From the NCBI GenBank assembly GCA_023251435.1, contig JAHEYU010000013.1:1-64000 (forward strand): DNA of 64,000 nucleotides. The letters are read 5' to 3'. The notes below the pieces were generated by a model. That model worked only from the letters and a program-made list of their open reading frames with translations, did no database searches and was not told where the DNA came from. Below, in pieces: positions 26,801 through 34,908 of this stretch. Position 1 is the stretch's first letter, and the number at the start of each line of letters is the position of its first letter. The position numbers were made by a program, and so were the translations under genes. The stretch is from Bacteroidota bacterium. Its GTDB lineage: Bacteria; Bacteroidota; Bacteroidia; Bacteroidales; Prolixibacteraceae.

Positions 26801-27727
26801 ACCATGACAATGGTTGATGAGAATGATGACTATATGACCTTGTGGAAACTGAGGTATGATACGGCTTTTGTTAGAGTTATTGCAACAGACAAAGTTTATT
26901 TTGAAGTAATTGCTGAAAACGGTATAAAAAAGATTCTTTATCGGTTGCAGCCTACTTCAAATCCAGGTGATGCTTATATTACATCAGACATGTACAGTGT
27001 TGACCAATTTGCTTCCCTGATTCAATTTGTTCCTGTTGGCACTTCTGTATCAACATTAATTTCTAATGTTGCTCCTGCACCGGGTGCTAAAGTTGTTGTA
27101 TTTGATAAAGCTGGTTATGAGCGTAAAGAAGGTCCTGTTTACAGAGATGATAAGTTGATTGTAACTTCTGCCGATGGTAAAACAACCAAAGCATACTATT
27201 TCTCAATGCTTAATTTCAATGTAAATACTTATCTGGCTTATGTAATTTCTGATGATTACCAGATTGATCAGATTTCGTTTACAATTAAAGGTCCTGAAAC
27301 GCTTACAATAAACGAATTCTTCAACAGGTTATATCCGTCGTTTGGTGCTACTTTATCAGTCATTGATAAAAACGGAAATGTCAATACATCTGCTAAGTTT
27401 AATAAAGGTGATAAATTGTTGGTAACTGCCGCTGATGGATTAACAACTGCAACTTATAACATTTCTGTTATAACCAAAGCGATTGATGTGAATGCCGAAT
27501 CAATTAAAATGTATCCTAATCCAACCACCGGACGAGTAATCGTTCAAGGCCTTGTAAAAGGAAACCGGGTACGTGTAATAAATGCAGCAGGTATCATTTT
27601 GCGCGATGTAATTATAGATAATTCAACCGATTACGTTTCTCTTGCCGCACAACCTTCCGGTATTTATGTATTTGTTATCTCTGATGGTGATAAATTAATC
27701 AATATTCAAAAGATTTTTAAACGATAA
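23876..27727 (+). CDS. Giant T9SS cargo protein with two lamin-tail domains and tandem repeats
   Basis: A 1283-aa secreted protein of unknown function. Signal peptide (about 1-21). Lamin-tail-like domain 1 at about 25-115 (NLIISEAVMYHPHQNYVEFTN) and domain 2 at about 575-700 (IVYKESYAFPWVEIVNPG). Between and after them lie at least four degenerate beta modules of 80-100 residues, each ending in a pattern like GDKLxVTSADGKTTKxYxxxL (near 440, 900, 1100 and 1180). A T9SS type A sorting domain closes the protein (about 1215-1283, KMYPNPTTGRVIVQG to IQKIFKR). No catalytic motif is seen. A surface scaffold, adhesin or glycan-binding role fits the modules and the PUL position, but is inference. Confidence 0.8.
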   Translation: MKFKLLLLFLVVMGFSALVYAQKKPYDNLIISEAVMYHPHQNYVEFTNMGTETIDLSNFEFGHISPWDLPWTPAPLHFFRLPGKMLAPGKSYLISNAFAFSPKMWQKTQNSKLYSERVTKIDLLKMADQLIYYPEFGMTAKDSITPYYLTTNAYNGRECWYLRHHFINDAGVKDSVVVDQVGGVFDREGGFNNDYAYDVAGVTKATGNCVLIRKTSIKKGNINFNSARGLDLADSEWIPVPNLSTYQWRDAFWTAGNQAVGAVLNANTLVSKTGKVAVDIANGTITIPWGVRRNDSIMRQFVYKPGLAWQYDLAARTEDSAYISARTGDLLTLYVCGDEATIKKFSIKVQEPTSSDNIVIPKNSYNYTKKAYYGTLAPAGGWRISDGVKGMDTISFVGFATRVDTLFRYLEKPPKATWKIVYKEGIAKPDLKTGDKLQVTSENGKVKEYYLKLLKLVTNDDSNLSSITWPDIPSFFKGDIAKSYGWKGDTIPMFSKTKTDYVVRIPLEYDGIPALAYTKSHLNSNVVVNRAKSLTGSPEDRTVSFRVTAENDTIVTTYTVRFEKEKDNSKIQPWKAEPFLSQIVYKESYAFPWVEIVNPGTEMLDLSHYMIMCSTAGRVTAFGHFNAVGTPYANGPYRKYVPGRKWQNKYDWEVQPRILELDLAVNSIVYPGECFSMTQNSGGGLLPGNIGSLELFGSGVNVNFATGKNPWGYTMINDNALNNGGNANYYLFKILNDSVINGLKPATSYNDFQLVDVFGSEDGKAWVVGGTASGQNHAYTRKPNVYKGNTEPKGSWGTNADNSEWIMWNQKYWQGLGIGYPRYWYNLATGIGSHIMNEVTIYRSTISSIIYKVSEGYSMNENIKGITTGTTLTTFYNNIIKANQLQTLKVMSNGIELAEAAAIKNGDVLTVLSADSKNTSKYMLEVTAEGLSSNAVLTSATLTIDVTGTTGTVSGFKQGTFLSKIVSGVVVPPGATMTMVDENDDYMTLWKLRYDTAFVRVIATDKVYFEVIAENGIKKILYRLQPTSNPGDAYITSDMYSVDQFASLIQFVPVGTSVSTLISNVAPAPGAKVVVFDKAGYERKEGPVYRDDKLIVTSADGKTTKAYYFSMLNFNVNTYLAYVISDDYQIDQISFTIKGPETLTINEFFNRLYPSFGATLSVIDKNGNVNTSAKFNKGDKLLVTAADGLTTATYNISVITKAIDVNAESIKMYPNPTTGRVIVQGLVKGNRVRVINAAGIILRDVIIDNSTDYVSLAAQPSGIYVFVISDGDKLINIQKIFKR

Positions 27728-27740
27728 CTGTTTAAGTAAA

Positions 27741-27770
27741 AATAAGGGTTCCGCAAGGGCCCTTATTTTT
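27741..27770 (+). terminator. Rho-independent terminator closing the first PUL
   Basis: AATAAGGG (27741-27748) pairs with CCCTTATT (27760-27767), and the second arm runs into a T-tract. It starts 13 nt after the lamin-tail gene's stop codon. Confidence 0.85.
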
Positions 27771-27771
27771 A

Positions 27772-28839
27772 TTGTATTTGTGTCTGAGAATGTGGTCAAA
27801 ATACCGAGTCATACTGAGCAATAACAACAGGTGGATGCGCAATAAAATCAACTATCTACAAAGGCTTATCAAACAATTTATAGATTTCATCAAGATAAAT
27901 ACAGGAGAACATCAGTTTAATTTTCAAACTGCTGATAGTAACTGCTTAGGGAATTATTTTCCGATTTTTAATGATATTAATGAGTTGAATAATCGGTTTG
28001 TCGAGCATAAAAATGTTGATTTCTTGAGTCGCAGGTAAGATCATAACTATGAGATACCCCAGCTAGAAAACGATGTTAAAAACTTAACTATTGTTATCGT
28101 TTTAGACAATATTGAATTACGAAAATTTTTAAACAAATCATTATCTGCGATTTACAATTGTCTAATAGCCACCAATGTACAAAACGGATATGACTTAATC
28201 ATCAAAAACATTCCTGATATTGTGATTTCAGATGTTCTTATGACTAAAATAGACGGGTTCGAACTATGTGAAAGGATAAGGGAAAATAGCAAGATATGTC
28301 ATATTCCAATCATTTTGCTTACTGAAGAAAATGCTAACGACCATATTGTCGTGGGATATGAAAAAGGAGCAGATGCATGTATCACCAAGCCATTAAAAAT
28401 AGATATTCTGGAAGCTCAGATTTCACGGTTGATTAAAAACCGGGAATTAATAAGAGAGAAATACCTCACCCAGAATTTTATGGTTGAAATTTCTTCCACA
28501 AATTTGAAAAGGGATGATGAATTTATTGCCCGATTGAGACAATTACTTGAAGAAAATCTCTCTGATTTCGATTTTAATGTGCAAGAGCTTTCTTCCAGAT
28601 TAAATATGAGTAATACAACATTGTATAGAAAAATAAAAATTATTACCGGGCTTTCTCCGGTTGAATTCATGCTAATTTTTAAGATGCAGAAGGCTTACGA
28701 TTTACTATCAACATCAGAATCAATCAAATCAATTGGATATGGTCTGGGATTTAGACATCTGTCATATTTTAGCAGATGCTTCAAAAAACAGTTTGGAGTC
28801 ACTCCGTTTGTTTTTAGACAAAAGGGTTTATGTACTTAA
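27772..28839 (+). pseudogene. Decayed hybrid two-component regulator (kinase stub, REC, AraC)
   Basis: One reading frame runs through the region but carries a TAA at 28036-28038. Before it, about 27820-28035 resembles the second HisKA helix (IKQFIDFIKINTGEHQFNF). The HATPase domain is missing altogether. After the stop, residues from LTIVIVLDNIELRKFL (about 28082) form a complete receiver domain with the phospho-Asp in VISDVLMTK and Lys in CITKPLK, followed by an AraC-type helix-turn-helix ending at 28839 (FNVQELSSRLNMSNTTLYRKIK). The receiver has lost one of its paired N-terminal acidic residues. The REC-AraC part could be translated from GTG 28222, but that would begin inside the receiver. 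Most likely this is a dead PUL regulator. Confidence 0.8.
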
Positions 28840-28924
28840 AAAAAAGCATAATCCTGAAAGCAAGCAATTTGCAGCACTATTGAGATCACTTGTGACCTAA
28901 AACTCCCGGATTTGACTGGTCGAA

Positions 28925-29180
28925 GTTTGATAAGTTTATTAAATCGGTCCGCGGCTTCGTCTTTCCGCATAATTTTGAACAAAGCCAAACCCTGAAAATA
29001 GATCGTGTCAGGTTGCTGATCGTTGTGAAAAATAGCTGGTAAAGGTTCATCCAGGCCGCTTGTAGTCTTTTCCGAATTTTCTGTAGCATTCCCCCACTCT
29101 TCCAGCTCGTCAAAAAAAGCATTCCCAACAAATAAAATTACCGATTTGATCAGTAATTTTCGGCCAGAGGTTAACATCCC
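28925..29180 (-). pseudogene. Fragment of a TPR/DUF5107-like protein
   Basis: On the - strand, about 70 codons read like the TPR-rich C-terminal part of DUF5107 proteins (EPLPAIFHNDQQPD, IYFQGLALFKI, EAADRFNKLI). The conserved stretch is cut off on both sides, and the downstream frame turns into non-protein-like sequence. The family call is from memory of the motif and should be searched. The fragment is not expected to be functional. Confidence 0.5.
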
Positions 29181-29189
29181 GGCACTGCG

Positions 29190-29254
29190 GTCTTGTGAAT
29201 TAAGACCGATAAGAAAATCAATGAGGTCATCATCGCTCGCTTCATGCTGTTAAA
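29190..29254 (-). repeat. Decayed copy of the TonB-receptor signal-peptide region
   Basis: The - strand here encodes MKRAMMTSLIFLSVL and at DNA level resembles the start of the receptor gene at about 33545-33596 (MKRAILTSLIFLTG) over about 45 nt. The frame stops after 24 codons. Confidence 0.5.
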
Positions 29255-29293
29255 TAGATCCAACTTTTGAAACTCTAAGAGGAATTTGACTTG

Positions 29294-30740
29294 CTATTTA
29301 ATAATTGTAGACGAATCAAATGTGAATATACCCGATGGAGTCCGTGCATTTGCCATTAGTTCCAGCAGTTCTTTAACCACTTCAGGATGTTGAGCTGCAA
29401 CATTGTTCGTTTCTCCCGGATCGGTATTTAAATCATATAATACCGTGGTTGTTTTATCTGCTTTAAGCACATCGTATCGAACCAATTTCCAGTTGTTTTT
29501 CCTGATTGCCTGACGACCTCCCAGTTCATGAAATTCCCAATACAAATAATCATGTTTTATTTGTTCTTTTTTCCCAATAAAGTTGGAAGAAAGGAAATGC
29601 CATCAATATTTTCGGGTGATTTCATGCCAGCCAATTCAGCAATAGTTGGCATTATATCCCAAAAGGCCGAAATATGGTCGGTTGTAGAACCAGCTTTAAT
29701 TGAACCAGGCCAAATAGCAATCATCGGCACGTGGATTCCGCCTTCGTACAAATCGCGTTTATAACCTCTAAAAGGGCCATTGCTATCAAAATAATCAGGG
29801 TCGGCGCCACCTTCCTGATGCGGGCCGTTATCGGATGTATAAATAATCAATGTGTTATCGTAAATGCCCAATTCCTTTAATTTGGCCACTATTTCGCCCA
29901 CCTGCATATCCAAATAATCAACCATGGCGGCAAAAGCGGCATGCGATTCGGGTTGCGATCCATAGCCGCCAACTTTATAATCCGGGCCGTCGTCAACACC
30001 TTTGTACTCTTTTTCAGGAAGAAATTTACCCCTGTATTTTGCGATGTATTCTTCAGGCGCAAACAATTCAGCATGCGGAATAATGGAAGGATAATACATA
30101 AAAAAAGGCTTGCTCTTGTTGTCTTCCAGAAATTTCAGCGCTTGTTTATGAATGACTTCAGGACCATATTCTTCTGTTTTTTTGCCTTCGTTTCCGGCTA
30201 ATATAATGTTCTCCTGATTGTGCCACAAAGAGTAAGGATAATAATTATGCCCCATGCGCTGGCAATTGTACCCGAAAAATTCGTCGAATCCCTGCTTATT
30301 CGGATCGCCTGATGTTCCGATAAAACCCAGACCCCACTTGCCAAAAGCTCCGGTTGCATAACCTTTTTGTTTCAGAACCTCGGCAATGGTTACCGAGTTA
30401 GCGTCCATAGGAGTTTGACCTTCCTGAGTTTTAACTCCTTTATTGTCGCGAATAACTGTTCTCCCGGAGTGCTGCCCGGTCATAAGCACCGATCGTGAAG
30501 GCGCACAAACAGTACTTCCGGAGTAATGGTTGGTAAAACGGATGCCTTGTGCTGCCAACTTATCGATATTGGGCGTTTTAATCACTTTCTGGCCGTAGCA
30601 ACCAAGGTCACCAATACCCAATCGGCAAGAATATAAATGATGTTGGGAGCGCGGTTCTTCTTTTCAGCTGCCGAAGATTGAAACGACATACTAACAGAGG
30701 CTAATATTCCGCACGCAATTTTGATTCCTGTAACTTTCAT
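29294..30740 (-). pseudogene. Sulfatase broken by two frameshifts
   Basis: A formylglycine-type (S1) sulfatase in three pieces. It would start at ATG 30740 with a signal peptide (KIACGILASVSMSFQSSAAE) and the lead-in PNIIYILAD. At about 30620 four bases are missing, which removes one Asp of the metal-binding Asp-Asp pair and shifts the frame. The body then reads on from GIGDLGCYGQ through the formylglycine motif CAPSRSVLMTG to FLPTLLGKKNK. At about 29560 one G is missing, ending the frame, and the last 80 residues (YWEFHELGGRQAIRKNNWKL onward) resume in another frame. Restoring both indels gives one full-length protein. Sequencing error at either site cannot be excluded, but two independent shifts favour a real pseudogene. 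Confidence 0.85.
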
Positions 30741-30862
30741 GATATTTTTTTGATCTGATTATTTTTAGTTTTTATTATTGATATCAAATCGCTTATTGAG
30801 ATCGCAAAACTTTTCAGCACACAGCGTTATTTTTGCTTTTGAGGCATGCAATTGAATACCGA

Positions 30863-30870
30863 CAAAACTA
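30863..30870 (-). promoter_or_regulatory. Candidate -7 box of the sulfatase pseudogene
   Basis: The - strand reads TAGTTTTG (TAnnTTTG), which would start a leader of about 115 nt. No -33 partner is visible. Confidence 0.25.
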
Positions 30871-30912
30871 AAAGGAATAAAGGTCTAATCGGGATTGTTT
30901 TATTTCAATTAG

Positions 30913-30943
30913 AAAAAAAAAAGGCACAAGCCACTTTTTTTTT
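30913..30943 (-). terminator. Weak terminator downstream of the TonB receptor
   Basis: GGC-ACAA-GCC (30923-30932) is flanked by an A-run on one side and a T-run on the other, so it could stop transcription in either direction. The GC stem is only 3 bp. Confidence 0.4.
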
Positions 30944-31025
30944 CAAAAAAGACTCATGCAAAAAAAGAAATACCTATCAGACCAATAAATGCAATATAAA
31001 TTGGTTATAAACTTAAGGAGCTGTT

Positions 31026-33593
31026 TTAGAACTGCTCTTTTCCGAATGTACTTTCTGCTTTTTTACCGCTTTTGCTTTTCGAATTAAACGAATAGCTGAT
31101 GCCTAATTCAACAATTCCACCATTTCTGTAATAATCGGTGGTCTGGTAAAAAATCTCATTGCCTTGCTTGTTGAAAGCCTGCGTATCCAATCCTTCCACA
31201 TTCGAACCAAGTACATCGAGCACACGCAATGAGAAATCCCATCCCTTTAATTTGGCTGGAGTATAACTTAGTGCCGAATTGGCGAGGTAAAGTAAATCGT
31301 TCTGCCCCTGCGCGGTAATGGTAGCCGATTTCAGGCTAAAATCGGCTGTGAATTTCAGTTCTTTCGTGAAAATCAGGTTCATGTTGGCTTTCAGGCTCCA
31401 GTTGGTACTGCTGTTATCGACCTGGTAACCGAAAATATCACCTTTTACCCTATAGTTGTACAATGAACCTCCAATGAAAAACTTGGCAAATTTTCCAGCA
31501 TCAATATTTGCATTCAGCTCGGCACCCAACGATTGTGAATTTCCGGCATTGGTAAAACTTCGGATCAGCACTTCCTCTTTGGTTACAGCAAAAACCCTGG
31601 CATTTTCGTTGGTAATGGTATTTACCCTGAAAACAGCGTTGTCAACACCACGGTAAAAGCCAATCAGGGTAAACGAATGTTTACTGATTTTCTGATCGAC
31701 CGACAATTCAGCATTCAGCATATATTCTGGTTCCAGTTCCGGGTCGCCCACTTCGTAAACTTCGAGGTGGCGGCGATATAAAAATGGCGTCATGCTTTTT
31801 ACAGGCGGACGGCTCACCCTGCGGCTGGTTGCAAAATTAAGCTTATGTTTATCGTTCAATTCCCACGAAAGGTGCAGTGTGTGAAACAAATCAAGCTTTT
31901 GGGAATGATAATTCGACTTTTTAGCTCCATCGAACAACGAAAAATAATTGGCTGACAAAATATCAATTTGCTGATCGGTGTATTCCATGCGGAGACCAGC
32001 AATGTATTTCAGCTTATTGATGTTTCCGGAGTAATCTGCATAACCGGCCCAGATAGCCCGGCTCATTGCAAGCTCGTTTTCAAGCTCTGAATAAGGCAAA
32101 AGCTTTCCGGTTTTTATATTAAGCGTGTCGTAATTAAAACCACCTTCAATCTGAAGATATTGCGGCTGGAAACCCAGTCCCAGTTTCGAACCATTTTCAA
32201 GCTGTGTGGAATAATCAACTGAAAGGCGGTAACCATCTAACGGCGTATCGTCGGTTTGACGGTACTGAAGTTCTTTGGCTCCAATCTGATCGGCTGCCGG
32301 ATTAAACGTGTAATTTTCGTTGCTCAGTTCGCGGCTCAGGTTCGAATGTTCGTACAATCCGGAAATTTTCAATTCACTGGTTTTACTGAAATTGTGCACG
32401 AAATCGAGGTTCGCGGTGTGAAATTCACCCAACCTGTCGTCGGTATTCGGATTGTAGATCCAAACTTCCCTGCGATTGACGCCCGGAATACTCACTTTAT
32501 TTTTGTCGGCATAGAAGTTATTATATATGTAAAATGCGGAACGGCCTTCAGTTCGGTTTCCGTAGAAATAAGCACCTGAAAAAGTTGATTTGGCTGAAAA
32601 TTTATAGTCGAACCCGGCATTGGCCGACATCGATTCGTACCATTCTGGGCGTTCGCCAGCCGCAACCATGTGGCGATAAACATTGTCTTTAACGAGTATC
32701 CTTGCATCGCCGGTTCGATCGCCATTCACATTCCTGCGGTTGTAATTCAAGCCACCAAAAAGGCTGATTTTATCCTTGAAATACATCAGGTTGATTCCTC
32801 CGCCATAGCGGTTGTCGTTATTTTCAAATCCGCTGAACCGATCGGTGAGATTCCCCCACGGCGCTCCGCCAATTAATCCGTTTGTTGAAACAGAAAGACC
32901 TTCAGCGCCGGTTCGTTTGGTGGTTATGTTGATGATTCCGCCTTTTCCCTGTGCATCGTATTTGGCGGTTGGAATCGAAATAATCTCCACATTCTCTATT
33001 TGCGATCCTGAAATTTGTCCCAATAAGGTGGAAGGATCAATCTGGGTAGGTTTCCCATTCAGGTAAACCATAAAATCTGTCGTTCCACGAACCGAAACGC
33101 TTCCATCGGGATCGACCGAAACCGAAGGTAATTTGCTCAACAAGTCGGTTGCCGTTCCTCCTTTGGCCGTTTCAAAATCGGCTGCACGGTACGTTTGCCG
33201 ATCGATTTTACTGGTCGCCGTTTTCGAATTGGCCTGTACCTGAACTTCTTCCAAATCAATGGAAGCAGGTTTTAAGCTGATGTTACCAATATTCATTTTA
33301 GGATTTTGCCTGCTCAAAACGATTTTGCTGATCGTGTCGGTTTTATAACCCATAAACGAAATCAGCAGTTTGTAATTACCTGGTTTTAAATTACCGATGG
33401 TAAACACACCTTCGCCGTTCGATATACTTCCGTTCTGAAAAGGTTCATTCTCCGAAATAACAGTAACTGCTGCAAAAGGAATTTTATCGTTCGTAACCTG
33501 ATCGGAAACTGTTCCCTGAATACTGCCGTTTTGGGCCAAAAGAAAACTAAAACCGGTAAGAAAAATCAATGAGGTAAGAATCGCTCGCTTCAT
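31026..33593 (-). CDS. TonB-dependent receptor with carboxypeptidase-like N-domain
   Basis: An 855-aa outer-membrane receptor of the OMP_b-brl_3 type rather than the SusC type. Signal peptide MKRAILTSLIFLTGFSFLLAQ; CarboxypepD_reg-like domain (about 22-105, GSIQGTVSDQVTNDKIPFA); plug (about 115-240, with SKLPSVSVDPDGSVSVRGT and GGIINITTKR); then a beta-barrel. The start at 33593 is chosen because the signal peptide begins there; an ATG ten codons upstream would bury it. No SusD partner is adjacent, and the C-terminus (KAESTFGKEQF) ends in Phe. The substrate is unknown. Confidence 0.88.
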   Translation of the reverse strand: MKRAILTSLIFLTGFSFLLAQNGSIQGTVSDQVTNDKIPFAAVTVISENEPFQNGSISNGEGVFTIGNLKPGNYKLLISFMGYKTDTISKIVLSRQNPKMNIGNISLKPASIDLEEVQVQANSKTATSKIDRQTYRAADFETAKGGTATDLLSKLPSVSVDPDGSVSVRGTTDFMVYLNGKPTQIDPSTLLGQISGSQIENVEIISIPTAKYDAQGKGGIINITTKRTGAEGLSVSTNGLIGGAPWGNLTDRFSGFENNDNRYGGGINLMYFKDKISLFGGLNYNRRNVNGDRTGDARILVKDNVYRHMVAAGERPEWYESMSANAGFDYKFSAKSTFSGAYFYGNRTEGRSAFYIYNNFYADKNKVSIPGVNRREVWIYNPNTDDRLGEFHTANLDFVHNFSKTSELKISGLYEHSNLSRELSNENYTFNPAADQIGAKELQYRQTDDTPLDGYRLSVDYSTQLENGSKLGLGFQPQYLQIEGGFNYDTLNIKTGKLLPYSELENELAMSRAIWAGYADYSGNINKLKYIAGLRMEYTDQQIDILSANYFSLFDGAKKSNYHSQKLDLFHTLHLSWELNDKHKLNFATSRRVSRPPVKSMTPFLYRRHLEVYEVGDPELEPEYMLNAELSVDQKISKHSFTLIGFYRGVDNAVFRVNTITNENARVFAVTKEEVLIRSFTNAGNSQSLGAELNANIDAGKFAKFFIGGSLYNYRVKGDIFGYQVDNSSTNWSLKANMNLIFTKELKFTADFSLKSATITAQGQNDLLYLANSALSYTPAKLKGWDFSLRVLDVLGSNVEGLDTQAFNKQGNEIFYQTTDYYRNGGIVELGISYSFNSKSKSGKKAESTFGKEQF

Positions 33594-33679
33594 GCCTGAA
33601 TGGTTAGAATATTTAAAAGTCATTTAGAACAAAACACTGTTGCAATCAACAATACCCCATCGGCCTATGTTCACGACTT

Positions 33680-33799
33680 CTACAATTTACCCGAAAGTAT
33701 ATCTTCACCATCCTTGTAAATCAGATAAAGATCAAAACATTGCATGTTGCGAAGCTCCATTGCCAGATCGTAATCAGGATTTGCCGTTGTCCAGATTTC
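33680..33799 (-). other. Possible small gene remnant between ribB and the receptor
   Basis: A 39-codon open stretch on the - strand reads like protein (NPDYDLAMELRN, CFDLYLIYKDGEDI) and ends at a TAG. An ATG at 33760 would give 25 residues. I do not recognise it. It may be the 3' end of a lost gene or chance. Confidence 0.2.
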
Positions 33800-33820
33800 T
33801 TAAAAAGAAATAGCCTTTGT

Positions 33821-34462
33821 CTAAAGGTTATACTTTTGACGGTACAAGTAAATATCTTCGATCGTTATAACTGTCATGTTATACTGTTCGGCAAAATCAA
33901 TGATTTCGGGTAATTTCGCCATACTTCCATCAATGTTGGTTAATTCGCAAAGAATGGCCGAATCGCCCAAACCTGCAAGTCTGACAATGTCAATACTTCC
34001 TTCAGTATGTCCACTACGATCGAAAACCCCGTTTGCACATGCTTTTAATGGAAAAATATGTCCTGGATGTGCTAAATCATCAGCTTTTGCGGTATCCGAA
34101 ATGGCAGTCCGAATGGTCTGAAGACGGTCGGCTGCCGAAACTCCGGTTGTTACACCTTCCTTTGCTTCAATCGAAATGGTAAATGCCGTCTGATTTTTGC
34201 TGGTATTGGCGGTAACCATTGGGTGTAATTCAAGTTCCGCACATTTCCCGGGAGTCAGGCATAAACAAACTATTCCGCTGCATTCACGAATCATTAAAGC
34301 CATATCGGCAACGGTCATTGTTTTTGCAGGATAAATCAGGTCACCTTCGTTTTCGCGATTTTCATCATCAACCAACAATATTCCTTTTCCTGAATTTAGA
34401 TCATCAATCGCCCGATTGATACGCTCTTCGAAGTTTGAACCAAAAATTTGAATAGATTGCAT
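33821..34462 (-). CDS. ribB: 3,4-dihydroxy-2-butanone-4-phosphate synthase
   Basis: A 213-aa cytoplasmic enzyme that turns ribulose 5-phosphate into the four-carbon unit of riboflavin. The DHBP-synthase motifs are complete: [22 protein letters not shown] (about 24-45), the conserved SGIVCLCL segment (about 64-71), and the C-terminal [14 protein letters not shown]. No fused GTP cyclohydrolase II domain is present, so it is RibB alone. It stands alone under an FMN riboswitch, which explains its control. The start ATG has AAGGG immediately upstream, which the riboswitch can mask. Confidence 0.95.
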   Translation of the reverse strand: MQSIQIFGSNFEERINRAIDDLNSGKGILLVDDENRENEGDLIYPAKTMTVADMALMIRECSGIVCLCLTPGKCAELELHPMVTANTSKNQTAFTISIEAKEGVTTGVSAADRLQTIRTAISDTAKADDLAHPGHIFPLKACANGVFDRSGHTEGSIDIVRLAGLGDSAILCELTNIDGSMAKLPEIIDFAEQYNMTVITIEDIYLYRQKYNL

Positions 34463-34464
34463 TT

Positions 34465-34506
34465 TGCCCTTTTTATGTGTTTTTGAAATAGTAATACTTC
34501 AGGGCA
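34465..34506 (-). promoter_or_regulatory. Expression platform of the FMN riboswitch (SD-masking hairpin)
   Basis: On the - strand TGCCCT (34506-34501) can pair with AGGGCA (34470-34465), which contains the ribosome binding site three nt before the ribB ATG. The same region reads TGCCCTGAAG (34506-34497) and is also perfectly complementary to CTTCAGGGCA (34651-34642) at the 5' edge of the aptamer. The two pairings exclude each other, giving a translational on/off switch. Confidence 0.65.
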
Positions 34507-34543
34507 ATGCCAATATGAACAGGTAACACTACCTGTCATTTTT

Positions 34544-34654
34544 CTTCTATCATCCAGACTTTTACTGTCGGTTTTGGAATTGCACCAAATCAATCCGGTT
34601 AAGGAGTCGCAGACTATCACCGCCGGTAGGGAATCACGCCCTGCCCTGAAGAAA
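34544..34654 (-). ncRNA. FMN riboswitch (RFN element)
   Basis: Conserved RFN blocks are present in order on the - strand: AGGGCAGGG, CCGGCGGTGATAGTC, GGATTGATTTGGTG, AAAACCGACAGTAAAAGTC and GGATGATAGAAG. The P1 stem pairs TTTTCTTC with GAAGAAAA. It lies directly upstream of ribB. FMN binding would stabilise P1 and lower RibB synthesis. Confidence 0.95.
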
Positions 34655-34663
34655 ATTCGGTCG

Positions 34664-34671
34664 CAAAAATA
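34664..34671 (-). promoter_or_regulatory. -7 box of the riboswitch-ribB transcript
   Basis: The - strand reads TATTTTTG. Transcription would start about 7 nt downstream, right at the first base of the aptamer, which supports the call although the -33 box is weak. Confidence 0.5.
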
Positions 34672-34759
34672 TAAAAAATCTTCATTTTAAATCAGAACAA
34701 TAAAATCGTTCATTCAAAATGCAAGATATGCTGGAAAACACAGATACAATTAATTGGAT

Positions 34760-34792
34760 ATTGTATTTTGTATACAATTTAATCTATTTTTG
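34760..34792 (+). promoter_or_regulatory. GntR operon promoter with palindromic operator in the spacer
   Basis: A -7 box TATTTTTG (34785-34792) and a weak -33 ATTG (34760-34763) are 21 nt apart. Between them lies the perfect palindrome TTGTATACAA (34768-34777), the type of site bound by FadR/FCD-class GntR repressors. Binding by the GntR protein encoded next would block RNA polymerase. Confidence 0.55.
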
Positions 34793-34908
34793 AAATACGA
34801 TTTCAATCATGTATGCAAATCAGAAGAAATGTTTGGGATGAATTTTGAATTTTAATTTCAAATACTGATTAAATCACCTTTCAAACAACAACGTAGAAAT
34901 AAAATGCC

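Noticed and set aside
28886-29131. Second - strand frame over the TPR fragment
   Set aside because: Only the other frame shows a family-like motif.
33594-33623. Earlier ATG for the TonB receptor
   Set aside because: It would place ten polar residues before a normal signal peptide.
34396-34620. Open frame on the - strand over the riboswitch
   Set aside because: It is the FMN aptamer and its platform; the translation looks random.
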